Shown here: in pieces, positions 1 through 9,592 of the stretch
Layout: every line of letters starts with the position of its first letter
How positions within the stretch are numbered: position 1 is the stretch's first letter
Assembly: GCA_949388605.1 (NCBI GenBank)
Contig: CASKJV010000006.1
Coordinates: forward strand, 1-64,000
Direction: 5' to 3'
DNA length: 64,000 nucleotides
Source: an uncultured Clostridia bacterium
Lineage (GTDB): Bacteria; Bacillota; Clostridia; TANB77; CAG-508
Program-made: the position numbers and the translations under genes
The notes under the pieces: model-generated
What the model was told of the DNA's origin: nothing
Seen by the model: the letters and a program-made list of their open reading frames with translations, nothing else
The model's database searches: none

Positions 1-462
1 GATACGCTTACATTTTTTCATTTTTATATTGTATTATTTGCAAACATATTATTCTAATAATCTCTTATTTATAGATTATTAACAAATTATATTATGAATG
101 AAAGTTCCGCCTTGAAAGTAATTTGAATTAGAAATTCTTAAATATAATTTTGAGAGGGAATCTCAATTTTATCATTGAGGGCGCTGTCAAAATTTATATT
201 AGAATTTCTATGAGAATTAGCTTGAACTAGGAACTGGATATGAATAATATAATTTTGTTAATAATTCTCATATTAAGTAAAATTTAATAAAAGCAATATG
301 ATAATGAAATTTTTATATACATGTTAATAATTTTTGAAAATAAAATCTATCCTACACATTACATTTTTTATAAATATTACATAGTGTAAAACCATAATTA
401 AATTGCAATATGTATTTACAAATTAATAAATTATATATAAAATATATTCAACTTGAAAGGAG
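1..462. other. Intergenic start of window, no gene recognised
   Basis: No open frame with a plausible start and ribosome site is visible on either strand. The only structure I see is a pair of adjacent short hairpins near 150-177 (TGAGA/TCTCA and CTCAAT/ATTGAG) followed by a GC-richer GGGCGCTG, which could belong to a small structured RNA or a leader. The rest is AT-rich spacer upstream of the GLUG-repeat gene. Confidence 0.4.
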
Positions 463-2229
463 ATGTTTAAAAGTGCGGATATGGTAGAAGAGAAGCCAGT
501 AGTAGCGGAAAAAAATTAAATCTACTAAAAATATTTATATTATTAGTAGTATTAGTGTTAGTAGGAATATCAATATTTTTTCTTGTAAAAAATTTAAATA
601 AAGAAAATGTAGAAGGAAAAATTAATCAAGAAAATCAAGGTGTTGCAGAAAAAGAAAAATTAAACACTGAAACAAATAATAAAATCAAAACAATTGAGGA
701 AATGCTTTCTGAATTTGGAGGAGAAATATTAGAACAAGTAAATTCAGATACATATTATATAAAGAAAGATGAAGTAATATATACTGCATATGTTAATGAT
801 GAAATAGTTGAAGGAAGAATTGTTCCATGGTCAGGAGTAGCTAGTCAACCAGCTGTAGATGCAGATGGAAATATCAATATATATACTGCAGAAGAACTAA
901 AATGGGTAGCAGATCAAGTTATAAATGGTGAAAAAAACTTTAATGGAGTTACAATAACTCTAAGACAAGATATAGATTTAGGTGCTAGAAAAAAAGAAGA
1001 TGGAAGTTGGGAAGGAAACCAATGGACTCCTATAATTGGATTTTTAGATGAACTACCACCAAAAGAAGATAAAAATTCTGAAGAAAATAAAGAAACTGAA
1101 AATCCTGAAACACCTGTAATTGATGAAAGTGTAGATACAATAAATGAAAACTTAAAAAGATTTGCAGGAATTTTTGATGGAAATAATCATAGTATAAGAG
1201 GTTTATATATAAATACAGATAAAAGATATCAAGGGTTATTTGGTATTTCTACAGGAACAATACAAAATTTAACCATGAAAAATAGTTTCTTAAATGGTGG
1301 AATGGGAACAGGTGCTATTGTAGGTTTAAATGGTGGTAAAATTCTAAATTCTAATGTAAAAAATACAGAGATAAAAGGTACTGCTAAAGTTGGAGGAATT
1401 GCAGGTATTTGCATGAGTGAATCTTGGCTTGAAAATTGTATTACCTCATCTACAAGTATAATTTCAGGAGGAGATTATACAGGTGGAATTATAGGATATG
1501 CTAATAATAATTCTACAATAATAAATTGTGAAAATGAAGCTGTTATTTCTGGAAATAATTTTGTTGGAGGAAATGTTGGTATAATTTTTTATGGTTCAAC
1601 AATAAAAGATTCTATTAATCGTTCTAATTGTATTATTGGAGAAAAATATGTAGGAGGAATTTCTGGATATTCTCGGAGCACAAATTGAAAATTGTACAAA
1701 TATGAATTTGAATGAAAACGGTTATATAAAAGGAAAAGAATGCGTTGGAGGCATATGTGGACTTAATTATTTAATGGGAAATATAGAAAGTTCTTTAAAT
1801 AGTGCAAAAATAGTAGTCGAAACAAATAATGCAGGAGGAATTGCAGGATTAAATAATGCCAATATCTCAAACTCATATAATAAAGGCACAATAGATGCAA
1901 CATCTTGTGATGGAATTAAAATAGGAGGAATTTGTGGTCAAAATCTTTCAGAAAGTTATATTAATTCATCATATAATATAGGAAAAATTAATTTTAAAGT
2001 TTCAGCTGATGGCGTTGTTGGGGCAAATTTTGGAACAATATCTAACTGCTATTATTTAGACTCATCAATTGATAATAAAAATGATGAATATGTTAAAACA
2101 GAAAGTGATTTAAAAAATATACTTTTAAATGAGCTAAGCGAGTTTTATAAATCAGATGATGGAAATATAAATAATGGATATCCAATATTAAACTGGGAGA
2201 TTTCTGAAAATATTGGAACAGAAGAATAA
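463..2229 (+). pseudogene. GLUG-repeat surface protein, split by two single-base shifts
   Basis: The predicted product is an extracellular anchored protein. It has a short basic start, one hydrophobic segment (about residues 20-40), an acidic linker, then a long series of GGIxGxN / NSxNxGxI repeats typical of GLUG-motif surface proteins, which are often adhesins. A strong ribosome site (GAAAGGAG, 455-462) precedes ATG 463, but that frame meets a stop after 18 codons. One extra A in the A-run at 469-472 would join it to the frame beginning KKCGYGRREASSSGKK. A second shift at about 1672: the frame ends with TGA at 1688, while dropping one base in TCTCGGAGC continues as GYSGAQIENC into the frame that ends at 2229 with further repeats. 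Intact coding runs are 474-1688 and 1675-2229. Two lesions suggest a decayed gene, phase variation at the A-run, or assembly errors. The repeat family is recognised with fair confidence. No function is assigned. Confidence 0.75.
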
Positions 2230-2433
2230 TAGAAAATTATGTTAAAAAATAATAAAAAAATAATAAAAATTAATAATTATGATATACTTATTAGAATGAA
2301 CAAACAGTAAATCAGATAGAATAAAACATTTATTAAAATACGAAATAAAAAATGAAATTAAAAAGGCAAGTAAAAATAAATATAAACTATGCTTTATTTA
2401 TCGAAAAAAGTCGTTAAAAACTTTTAAAAAAAC

Positions 2434-2462
2434 TTGCAATAATTGGAAAATAAGTGTATAAT
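2434..2462 (+). promoter_or_regulatory. Sigma-A-type promoter of the rimP-nrnA operon
   Basis: TTGCAA (2434-2439), a 17-base spacer and a perfect TATAAT (2457-2462). It lies about 75 bases upstream of rimP, in a 307-base gene-free stretch (2230-2536) that otherwise contains only AT-rich spacer and the leader hairpin. Confidence 0.8.
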
Positions 2463-2487
2463 AATAATGTCTTAATAAATGAACTAG

Positions 2488-2512
2488 AAGAGTGGGAGCC
2501 AATCCCACTCTT
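2488..2512 (+). promoter_or_regulatory. Leader hairpin upstream of rimP
   Basis: AAGAGTGGGA (2488-2497) and TCCCACTCTT (2503-2512) form a perfect 10-bp stem with a 5-base loop, between the promoter and the rimP ribosome site. A hairpin of this GAGTGGGA/TCCCACTC type is, as I recall, common just upstream of rimP in Firmicutes. It could be an attenuator, since TTTA follows, or a protein-binding site for feedback control. It is too T-poor afterwards to be a confident terminator. Confidence 0.6.
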
Positions 2513-2536
2513 TACTAATGTCTTGGAGGTGAAATA

Positions 2537-3001
2537 TTGGCATCTGGAAACATAGAAAGTAAAGTGGAAAAACTTTTAGAAGACATCATTAAAAATTTGG
2601 GATATGAATTATATGATGTTAGATATGAAAAAGAAGGGAAAGATTACTATTTAAGAATAATAATTGATAAACTAGAAGGTATTAATATTAATGATTGCGA
2701 AACAGTTAATAATGCAATCAATGACATTCTAGATGAAGCAGACTACATAAAAGAACAATACTTTTTAGAAGTTTCATCACCAGGGTTAGAAAGAATCTTA
2801 CGTAAAAATAAACATTTTACTAGTCAAATTGGAAATGAGATATCAATAAAACTTTTTAAACCAATTGAAAAAACAAAAGAATTAGTTGGTATTCTAGAAA
2901 GTTTTAATGAAACAGAAGGAATAATATTAAAAGTTGATGACAAAGTATTTAAAATAGATTTTAAAGATATAGCAATTGCAAAAACTATATTTAATTGGTA
3001 G
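2537..3001 (+). CDS. rimP: Ribosome maturation factor RimP
   Basis: 154 residues, the usual family length. RimP binds the 30S subunit and helps its late assembly in the cytoplasm. The sequence shows the N-terminal alpha/beta domain (LGYELYDVRYEKEGKDYYLRIIID), the conserved YFLEVSSPGLERIL segment near residue 85, and a C-terminal SH3-like domain (about residues 95-154). The start is TTG at 2537, chosen because GGAGGTG (2525-2531) sits at proper spacing and no ATG is available. It is the first gene of the operon and nusA follows 12 bases later, which is the classic order. Confidence 0.95.
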   Translation: MASGNIESKVEKLLEDIIKNLGYELYDVRYEKEGKDYYLRIIIDKLEGININDCETVNNAINDILDEADYIKEQYFLEVSSPGLERILRKNKHFTSQIGNEISIKLFKPIEKTKELVGILESFNETEGIILKVDDKVFKIDFKDIAIAKTIFNW

Positions 3002-3013
3002 GAGGAATAAAAA

Positions 3014-4159
3014 ATGAAAAACGTTGATGTTAAAGAATTTATTACAGCTTTAGACGAAGTAGAAAAAGAGAAAGGAATAAGTAAAGACTATCTTATAGAA
3101 GCTATTGAAGAAGCTTTAGTAAAAGCTTACAAACAAAACTATGATGCTGAAGAAAATGTAGATAATGTAAAAGTAACAATAGATAAAATTACAGGCGAAA
3201 TTCATGTATATTCTGCTAGAGAAGTAGTTGCTGAATTTCCAGTTCCTGAATTAGAAATAGGCTTAGAAGAAGCACAAAAAATTGATAAACACTATAATGT
3301 TGGAGATGTGGTAAATATCGAAGTTAAACCTAAAGATTTCGGAAGAATAGCAGCTCAAAAAGCAAAACAAGTTGTTGTGCAAAAAATAAGAGAAGCTGAA
3401 AAAGATATGATATTTACAGAATTTAATGAAAAAAAAGGTGAAATAGTTACAGGATTAATACAAAAAGCTGATGGAAAATTAGTAGTTTTAGATTTAGGAA
3501 GATTAGAAGGTGTTATGCCTTTAAAAGAACAAATTCCTACTGAAAATTATAAAGTTAACGATAAAATAAGAGGATATGTTTTACAAGTAGAAAAAGGATT
3601 AAAAGGTACTCCTCAAGTTATAGTTTCTAGAAGTCATCCAGATTTCGTTAGAAAATTATTTGAATTTGAAATTCCAGAAATCTATGAAGGATTAATTGAA
3701 ATTAAATCAGTATCTAGAGATCCAGGCTCAAGAAGTAAAGTTGCTGTATATTCTAGAGATGAAAATATAGATCCAGTAGGTTCTTGTGTTGGTCAAAAAG
3801 GTGTAAGAATTCAAAATATCATAAATGAACTAAATGGAGAGAAAATAGATGTTATAGAATGGAATGAAGATCCAGCAATATATATAGCTGCTGCTTTGCT
3901 TCCAGCACAAGTTATGGCTGTTGATGTTAGAGAAGAAGAAAAATTTGCACAAGTAATTGTTCCAGATGACCAATTATCTTTAGCAATCGGTAAATCTGGT
4001 CAAAATGCTAGATTGGCAGCAAGACTTACAAATTGGAAAATTGATATAAAATCAGAATCACAAATTAGAGAATTATTGCTATCTCAACAAGAAAATGGAG
4101 AAGAAACAGAAAATAATGAAGAAGAAGTAGTAGCAGAAGAAAATAATAGTGAAGAATAA
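3014..4159 (+). CDS. nusA: Transcription termination/antitermination protein NusA
   Basis: 381 residues. NusA binds RNA polymerase and nascent RNA and modulates pausing and termination. Visible in order: the N-terminal polymerase-binding domain (about 1-125), an S1 RNA-binding domain (about 135-200, GEIVTGLIQKADGKLVVLDLGRLEG), and KH1 and KH2 (about 200-345, with VGQKGVRIQNI and AIGKSGQNARLAARL). A short acidic tail follows, and the C-terminal repeats of proteobacterial NusA are missing, as is normal for Firmicutes. The ATG follows AGGAGGAA at good spacing. It lies between rimP and ylxR in the conserved operon. Confidence 0.96.
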   Translation: MKNVDVKEFITALDEVEKEKGISKDYLIEAIEEALVKAYKQNYDAEENVDNVKVTIDKITGEIHVYSAREVVAEFPVPELEIGLEEAQKIDKHYNVGDVVNIEVKPKDFGRIAAQKAKQVVVQKIREAEKDMIFTEFNEKKGEIVTGLIQKADGKLVVLDLGRLEGVMPLKEQIPTENYKVNDKIRGYVLQVEKGLKGTPQVIVSRSHPDFVRKLFEFEIPEIYEGLIEIKSVSRDPGSRSKVAVYSRDENIDPVGSCVGQKGVRIQNIINELNGEKIDVIEWNEDPAIYIAAALLPAQVMAVDVREEEKFAQVIVPDDQLSLAIGKSGQNARLAARLTNWKIDIKSESQIRELLLSQQENGEETENNEEEVVAEENNSEE

Positions 4160-4175
4160 TTAGGAAGTGATTAAA

Positions 4176-4442
4176 TTGGTAAATAAGAAAAAACCAGAAA
4201 GAACTTGCATGGCGTGTAATAATAAAAAACAAAAAAACGAATTACTTAGAATTGTCAGAACACCAGAAGGAATAATAGAAACAGACTTAACTGGTAAGAA
4301 AAATGGTAGAGGTGCTTATATTTGCAAAAATGAAGAATGTCTTAATAAAATAATAAAATCAAAAAGGCTAGAAAGAATTTTTGAAAAAGAGATAAGCCCA
4401 GAAATTTATGAAAATATAAGAGGTGTAATTATTGGTAAATAA
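4176..4442 (+). CDS. ylxR: YlxR family RNA-binding protein (RnpM)
   Basis: About 88 residues. YlxR proteins are small nucleic-acid-binding proteins. In recent work the family was linked to RNase P modulation (RnpM). The sequence carries the hallmark PERTCMACN near the N terminus, LLRIVRTPEG, and GRGAYICKNEECL. The start is TTG 4176, preferred over GTG 4167 because AGGAAG (4162-4167) would overlap the GTG but lies properly upstream of the TTG. The 3' end overlaps ylxQ by 11 bases, implying translational coupling. Confidence 0.9.
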   Translation: MVNKKKPERTCMACNNKKQKNELLRIVRTPEGIIETDLTGKKNGRGAYICKNEECLNKIIKSKRLERIFEKEISPEIYENIRGVIIGK

Positions 4443-4755
4443 AGTTTATGGTTTACTAGGTATTTGTTCTAAAGCTGGAAAGGTAATTTCTGGCACTGAT
4501 ATAATATTAGAAAATTTACCTAAGAAAAAAGTAAGTCTAGTTATTGTTGCAGAAGATGCATCAGAAAAAACAATAAAAAATATTAAATATTATTGTAAAA
4601 AAGAAAATGTAGAATTACTTATGTATGGTAATATTTTTGAAAATAGTAAATCAATTGGAAAACATAACAGAGCAGTTATAGGAATAATTGATAAAAATTT
4701 AGCAAATACCTTAAAAAAAGTAATTCATGGAGGTGAAGAATTTGGGAAAAATTAA
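4432..4755 (+). CDS. rplGA: L7Ae-type ribosomal-like protein YlxQ
   Basis: 107 residues of the L7Ae/L30e/Gadd45 fold, a kink-turn RNA-binding family. [17 protein letters not shown] at the start, [15 protein letters not shown] in the middle, and the nested place between ylxR and infB are diagnostic. The start is TTG 4432, with AGAGGTG (4419-4425) as ribosome site inside ylxR. The 3' end overlaps the start of infB by 14 bases. The substrate RNA in this organism is not shown by the sequence. Confidence 0.9.
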   Translation: MVNKVYGLLGICSKAGKVISGTDIILENLPKKKVSLVIVAEDASEKTIKNIKYYCKKENVELLMYGNIFENSKSIGKHNRAVIGIIDKNLANTLKKVIHGGEEFGKN

Positions 4756-7684
4756 AATTCATGAACTAGCTAAAAAACTAGGAATAGAAACAAAGGCAGT
4801 GTTAGAAACAGCCAAAAAGCTTAACATCGAAGCAAGAAGTCACCTAAGTTCAATTACAGAAGATGAATCGAAAGAAATTGAAAAAAAGATTAAAGGAGTT
4901 TCAAAAACAAAATCTATGGAAAAAAAGAAAGAAAATAATGAAGGACCAGTAATAATTAGAAGAGCTGTTATTATTAATGATGAAGAAGAAAAAAAAGAGG
5001 AAAAAAAGAGAAAAGAGCAAGCTAGAAAGAAAGATGTTGGTTTTGTAGAAAGTAAAAGAAATAAAGACTATAATATAGTTTACAGAGATAAACCTACAAA
5101 ACCACTTACAGTAAGTGAATTACTTGGAATTGGTAAAAAGAAAGAACCAGAAGTGAAAAAGGAAGAAAAACAAGAGGAGATAAAAGAAGAAACTCCTGTT
5201 ATAGAAGTTAAAAAAGAGGAAAAGGTTGTAGAAGTAAAAACAACAGAACAACCTTCTGTTAATAATGCTGAAAATGCTTCAAATTCACAAATAGAAAATA
5301 AACCAAGATTTGAAAATAATAGAAAAGAAACTCAAAATAACAATTATAATAATAGAAATAATAATTATAATAATAGGAATAATAATTATAACGATAGAAA
5401 CAATAATTATAATAATAGAAATAATAATTATAATGATAGAAACAATAATTATAATAATAGGAATAATAATTATAACGATAGAAATAATAATTCTTATAAC
5501 AATAAAAAGAATTTTGGAAATGATCAAAGAAATAGTAATTTTAATAGAAGAGATAATAATGAAAACAATAGAAATGGTCAAAGAAAACCTAATGATAAAG
5601 GCGGAATAGAAAAGAAAATAAAAAATATTATGGATGCTGATATTCCAATGGAAAAAGACAATATTATTAGAGACTTTGGAAATAAAGCTAAAGATAAAGC
5701 AAAACAAAATAGACAAGATGAACAAAGAAATAATAATAATAAAAAGATGAATCGTAAAGGAAATTCAAACGATTTTGATTCAGATAAATTAAATGATTTA
5801 AAAAGACAAAATAAACTTTCTAACATGTTTGATGGTGGAGAAATGTTAGATTATTATGATTTAAGTACTGAAAGAGGAAGAAGAGCCAAAAAGAAAAATA
5901 CAAAACAAGAAAATAGAACAAAACAAAAAATATTTAAATTAACTGAAATTACTATTCCAGAAAAAATAACAGTTAAAGATTTAGCATCAGAAATGAAAAT
6001 TACAAGTAGTGATGTTATAAAAAAATTATTAAATTTAGGAATAATGGCTACAATAAATAATGAAGTTGACTTTGATACAGCATATTTAATTGCTCAAGAA
6101 TATGGTATTAATGCTACATTAAAAAATGTTGTGACAGATGAAGATATTTTAATAGACGAAACTGAGGATAGAGAAGAAGATTTAAAACCAAGACCACCAG
6201 TTATAGTTGTTATGGGACACGTTGACCATGGTAAAACCTCTTTACTTGATGCTATTAGAAGTACAAATGTAATAGAAGGTGAATCTGGAGGTATTACACA
6301 ACATATTGGAGCTTATCAAGTAAAAATTAATGATAGGGATATAACATTCTTAGATACTCCTGGACATGAAGCTTTTACATCAATGCGTGCTAGAGGAGCT
6401 ATGATCACAGATATTGCGATTTTAGTTGTTGCTGCAAATGATGGTGTTATGCCTCAAACAGTTGAAGCTATAAATCATGCTAAAGCTGCAGAAATTCCAA
6501 TAATAGTAGCTGTTAATAAAATGGATTTACCAGATGCAAACTTTGAAAAAGTTCAACAAGAATTAATGAAATATGAATTAGTTCCAGAAGCTTGGGGTGG
6601 TGATACAATTTATGTACCAATTTCTGCAAAAAAAGGTGAAGGAATTGATAATTTATTAGAAATGGTATTATTAGAAGCTGAAGTACTTGAACTTAAAGCT
6701 AATCCTACAAAACAAGCAAAAGGTACTGTAATTGAAGCTAGACTTGATAAAACAAGAGGGCCAGTTGCAACAATGCTTGTACAAAGAGGAAAATTGGATG
6801 TTGGAGATACAATTATAGTTGGTTCTTCAATTGGTAGAATAAGAACAATGTTAAGTGATAAAGGTAAAAAAGTAAAAACAGCAGGACCATCAACTCCAGT
6901 AGAAATCACAGGTTTAACTTCTGTACCAGAATCAGGTGATACATTCTATGAAGTTAAAGATGAAAGAACAGCAAAACATTTAATTGAAAAAAGAAAATAT
7001 GAAAAACATCAAAAAGAAATTAACAGAAATACAGTTGTTACACTTGATGATTTATTTAATAAAATTGAAAGTGAACATTTAAAACAATTAAACTTAATAG
7101 TAAAAGCAGACGTACAAGGTTCTGTTGAAGCATTAAAACAATCATTAGAAAAAGTATCTAATGATGAAGTTAGAGTAAAGGTTATACACTCAAATGTTGG
7201 TGGTGTAACAGAATCAGATGTTACATTAGCAAAAGTTTCTGGTGCAATTATTATAGCATTTAATGTAAGACCAGAAGTAATAGCAAAAACAATTGCAGAT
7301 AAAGAAGGTGTTGAAATAAAACAATACTCTGTAATTTATGATGCAATAAATGATGTAGAAGCAGCAATGAAAGGTATGTTAGATCCAGTATACAAGGAAG
7401 TTGTTATTGGAACAGCAGAAATCAGACAAACATTTAAAATATCTAATGTTGGTACAATTGCTGGAAGTTATGTTCTTTCTGGAAAACTTTCAAGAAATGC
7501 TGGTATTAGAGTAATTAGAGACAACATTGTTTTACATGATGGAAAGTTAGTATCATTAAAGAGATTTAAAGATGATGTTAAAGAAGTTGATAAAGGATAT
7601 GAATGTGGTCTTCAAATAGAAGGATTTAATGACTTAAAAGAAGGAGACCAATTAGAAGTATACATTATGGAACAAGTAAAATAA
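4742..7684 (+). CDS. infB: Translation initiation factor IF-2
   Basis: About 980 residues. It is the GTPase that brings initiator fMet-tRNA to the ribosome. The start is TTG 4742 (product begins [14 protein letters not shown]) with GGAGGTG (4729-4735) 7 bases upstream; the ATG at 4727 overlaps that site and is unlikely. In order: a small IF2_N helical domain, a long K/E-rich linker, an asparagine-rich tract made of seven 21-base repeats (residues about 202-250), a second IF2_N, and the G domain with GHVDHGKT (492-499), DTPGHE and NKMD. Domains II-IV follow. The linker is longer and more repetitive than in most Firmicutes. Confidence 0.97.
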   Translation: MGKIKIHELAKKLGIETKAVLETAKKLNIEARSHLSSITEDESKEIEKKIKGVSKTKSMEKKKENNEGPVIIRRAVIINDEEEKKEEKKRKEQARKKDVGFVESKRNKDYNIVYRDKPTKPLTVSELLGIGKKKEPEVKKEEKQEEIKEETPVIEVKKEEKVVEVKTTEQPSVNNAENASNSQIENKPRFENNRKETQNNNYNNRNNNYNNRNNNYNDRNNNYNNRNNNYNDRNNNYNNRNNNYNDRNNNSYNNKKNFGNDQRNSNFNRRDNNENNRNGQRKPNDKGGIEKKIKNIMDADIPMEKDNIIRDFGNKAKDKAKQNRQDEQRNNNNKKMNRKGNSNDFDSDKLNDLKRQNKLSNMFDGGEMLDYYDLSTERGRRAKKKNTKQENRTKQKIFKLTEITIPEKITVKDLASEMKITSSDVIKKLLNLGIMATINNEVDFDTAYLIAQEYGINATLKNVVTDEDILIDETEDREEDLKPRPPVIVVMGHVDHGKTSLLDAIRSTNVIEGESGGITQHIGAYQVKINDRDITFLDTPGHEAFTSMRARGAMITDIAILVVAANDGVMPQTVEAINHAKAAEIPIIVAVNKMDLPDANFEKVQQELMKYELVPEAWGGDTIYVPISAKKGEGIDNLLEMVLLEAEVLELKANPTKQAKGTVIEARLDKTRGPVATMLVQRGKLDVGDTIIVGSSIGRIRTMLSDKGKKVKTAGPSTPVEITGLTSVPESGDTFYEVKDERTAKHLIEKRKYEKHQKEINRNTVVTLDDLFNKIESEHLKQLNLIVKADVQGSVEALKQSLEKVSNDEVRVKVIHSNVGGVTESDVTLAKVSGAIIIAFNVRPEVIAKTIADKEGVEIKQYSVIYDAINDVEAAMKGMLDPVYKEVVIGTAEIRQTFKISNVGTIAGSYVLSGKLSRNAGIRVIRDNIVLHDGKLVSLKRFKDDVKEVDKGYECGLQIEGFNDLKEGDQLEVYIMEQVK
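5345..5491 (+). repeat. Seven tandem 21-bp repeats inside infB
   Basis: Seven in-frame units of 21 bases, each encoding YNNRNNN or YNDRNNN, run back to back and are followed by a degenerate SYNNKKN unit. They lie in the unstructured linker before the IF-2 core. Units differ by only a few bases (AAT/GAT, AGA/AGG), so the array should be prone to copy-number change. The low complexity also creates long spurious open frames on both strands. Confidence 0.9.
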
Positions 7685-7810
7685 TGACCAGTTGGGGACG
7701 TTAGTTTTTGGACATATTTGACCAATTTTATATGTATGTTAATCAATTTTTAATTATTATAAAAATATTTAGAAGGTTCAAAAATATAGAAAACTAACAT
7801 CTCCAATTTG
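7685..7810 (+). repeat. Inverted-repeat element between infB and rbfA
   Basis: TTGGGGACGTTAGTTTT (7692-7708) and AAAACTAACATCTCCAA (7790-7806) form a 17-base inverted repeat, 15 Watson-Crick pairs plus one G-U and one mismatch, enclosing about 80 bases. The element begins one base after the infB stop. A copy of its left end, TGACCATCTGGGGGACGT, is found at 19828 directly after nadD. This looks like a small mobile or REP-type element that settles downstream of genes. It carries no gene of its own. Confidence 0.6.
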
Positions 7811-7829
7811 ATATAGAAAGGAAAAGATT

Positions 7830-8189
7830 ATGCCTAGTAATAATAGTAGAATGAATAAAATAGATGAGGAATTAAGAAAAGAAATTAGTAATATAATTTC
7901 TTTAGAATTAAGAAATCCTCACTTAACAGGATTAATAAGTGTTTCTAAGGTAAAAACTACTCCTGACTTAAGATTTGCAAAAGTTTATATCACTATGATA
8001 AATGAAAAAAATAAAAAACAGAATTTATCAATATTAAAACAATCTAGTGGGCATATTAGAAGTGCTTTAGCTAAAAGAATAAATTTAAGAAACACTCCAG
8101 AACTTGTATTTGAATTTGATGAATCTATTGAATATGGCTCAAGAATTGATGAGATATTAAAAGATATCACTAAAGACTTAAAAAAATAA
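7830..8189 (+). CDS. rbfA: 30S ribosome-binding factor RbfA
   Basis: 119 residues, normal length. RbfA binds free 30S subunits and helps 16S rRNA 5'-end maturation. The KH-like fold is recognisable from RMNKIDEELRKEISNII, LRNPHLTGLISVSKV, the DLRFAKVYI strand, and the LRNTPELVFEFDESIEYGSRI end. AAAGGAAAAG precedes ATG 7830. It belongs to the infB operon even though the repeat element separates the two. Confidence 0.95.
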   Translation: MPSNNSRMNKIDEELRKEISNIISLELRNPHLTGLISVSKVKTTPDLRFAKVYITMINEKNKKQNLSILKQSSGHIRSALAKRINLRNTPELVFEFDESIEYGSRIDEILKDITKDLKK

Positions 8190-8327
8190 AATATAAAGTT
8201 AGATGTAGAGTGAGCACGAAAAATGTCTTATTCGCTGTTACAGCAGTCTGACGATTTTGAAAAAACTGTTGATAGTAGAGAATGACGAGCTAAGCGACGA
8301 ATGGAAAAGAAAGGAAAAAAGAATAAT

Positions 8328-9281
8328 ATGACGTTAGATGAAATATTAGTAGAAATAAAACAAGCAAAAAATATTGTTATAATGGCACATGAAACACCAG
8401 ATGGTGATGCTATTGGTAGCTGTTTAGCGATGTGTTTAGCTACTAGAAATATGGAAAAAAATTCTTATGTTATGATGAAAGATATTCCAGAAAATTTCTT
8501 ATATTTACCTGGAAAAGAATTTATAATTACAGAATCAGACATAGAAACATTTGATTTAGCAATTGTTTTAGATTGTCCTAACATTAAACGAGTTTCACCA
8601 GAATTTATTCCATATTTTGAAAATGCTAAAGTAAAAGTTGAAATTGATCATCATAATAAAAATGATATGTTTGGAGATTATAATGTTGTAAATCATGTAT
8701 CTCCTGCAACAGCTCAAATTTTAGTTTCAAGTTTTGAATACCTAGGTATAGAAATTACTAAAGATATCGGAATTTGTTTATTAACTGGTGTTATAACAGA
8801 TACAAATGGATTTAGAAATTCTAATGTTACTGTAGAGTCTTTTGAATTTGCATCTTGGGCTTTAGGCAAAGGAATAAATTTACCAAAAATATATAATCAA
8901 TCAATGTTAACAATGACAAAAGAAAAATTTGAAGCTCAAAAATTAGCAATCAATAGATTAGAATTCTTTGCTGATGGAAAAATTGCTTTTACATATATGA
9001 CAATAGCTGATAGTTTAGACTTGGGACTTAAGCCAGGAGATAAAGATGGTATAGTTGAAATAGGTAGAGGAATAGAAGGTGTTGAAGTTTCAATTTTCCT
9101 TTATGAAAAAGACAAAGGATATAAAGCTTCACTTCGCTCTAATGAATATGTTAATGTTTCAGAAGTATGCTTAATGTTTGGTGGAGGAGGACATATTAAA
9201 GCTGCTGGAGCTAATATGAATATGCCACTAGAAGATGCTAAAAAAGCAATAATTGCAGAAGTAACAAAATATTTAAAATAG
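8328..9281 (+). CDS. nrnA: DHH/DHHA1 phosphoesterase, NrnA-like
   Basis: About 317 residues. NrnA degrades short oligoribonucleotides (nanoRNA) and can convert pAp to AMP. The DHH domain shows AHETPDGDAIGS, DCPN near residue 85, and EIDHHNKND (the DHH motif). The DHHA1 domain ends with FGGGGHIKAAGA. ATG 8328 is chosen because AAAGGA lies upstream and its distance to the first motif matches relatives; ATG 8301 would add nine residues without a ribosome site. Gene order after rbfA is conserved in Firmicutes. The 138-base gap before it holds no supported gene. Confidence 0.9.
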   Translation: MTLDEILVEIKQAKNIVIMAHETPDGDAIGSCLAMCLATRNMEKNSYVMMKDIPENFLYLPGKEFIITESDIETFDLAIVLDCPNIKRVSPEFIPYFENAKVKVEIDHHNKNDMFGDYNVVNHVSPATAQILVSSFEYLGIEITKDIGICLLTGVITDTNGFRNSNVTVESFEFASWALGKGINLPKIYNQSMLTMTKEKFEAQKLAINRLEFFADGKIAFTYMTIADSLDLGLKPGDKDGIVEIGRGIEGVEVSIFLYEKDKGYKASLRSNEYVNVSEVCLMFGGGGHIKAAGANMNMPLEDAKKAIIAEVTKYLK

Positions 9282-9396
9282 TATAATACTTACATATTAA
9301 TAATAAAGTTATTCGATATATAATAGTACTAATTATATATAATAATTATTATTAAAATGCGAAAAGTATAAATGTATAAAATAAGTTATATTTATA

Positions 9397-9509
9397 AAAA
9401 GAATCAATATTGTTAAATTAAAATTTTTACAATTCACTATCTTTAATAAGGATGTCTAATATTAGTTAAGTTGTGATTGTAATTAGAAATTAGCAATATT
9501 GATTCTTTT
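9397..9509. repeat. Long inverted repeat (113 bp) downstream of nrnA
   Basis: AAAAGAATCAATATTG (9397-9412) and CAATATTGATTCTTTT (9494-9509) are perfect 16-base inverted repeats. Inside, a second nested pairing (TTACAATTCAC near 9427 with GTGATTGTAA near 9470) suggests that the whole segment folds into one long hairpin. The right arm ends one base before the -35 box of the next promoter. It could be a MITE-like insertion or an unusually long terminator for the nrnA operon. The remaining part of the 311-base gap (9282-9592) is AT-rich spacer. Confidence 0.65.
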
Positions 9510-9510
9510 C

Positions 9511-9539
9511 TTGACATAAGATTAGTAATATGATAATAT
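9511..9539 (+). promoter_or_regulatory. Promoter of the 87-aa orphan gene
   Basis: A perfect TTGACA (9511-9516), a 17-base spacer and TAATAT (9534-9539), about 54 bases before the ATG at 9593. Confidence 0.7.
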
Positions 9540-9592
9540 ACATTATGTAAATTTAATAGAAACTCTTTAACAACAGCATACAGAAAAGGAGA

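Noticed and set aside
5285..5725. Long open frames antisense to, and in another frame of, the infB repeat region
   Set aside because: They arise from the low-complexity asparagine codons: the products are runs of Ile and a few other residues with no start context.
8223..8285. A 20-codon frame (MSYSLLQQSDDFEKTVDSRE) between rbfA and nrnA
   Set aside because: No ribosome site before it, no promoter or terminator around it, and no recognisable product. It may be part of a small intergenic repeat.
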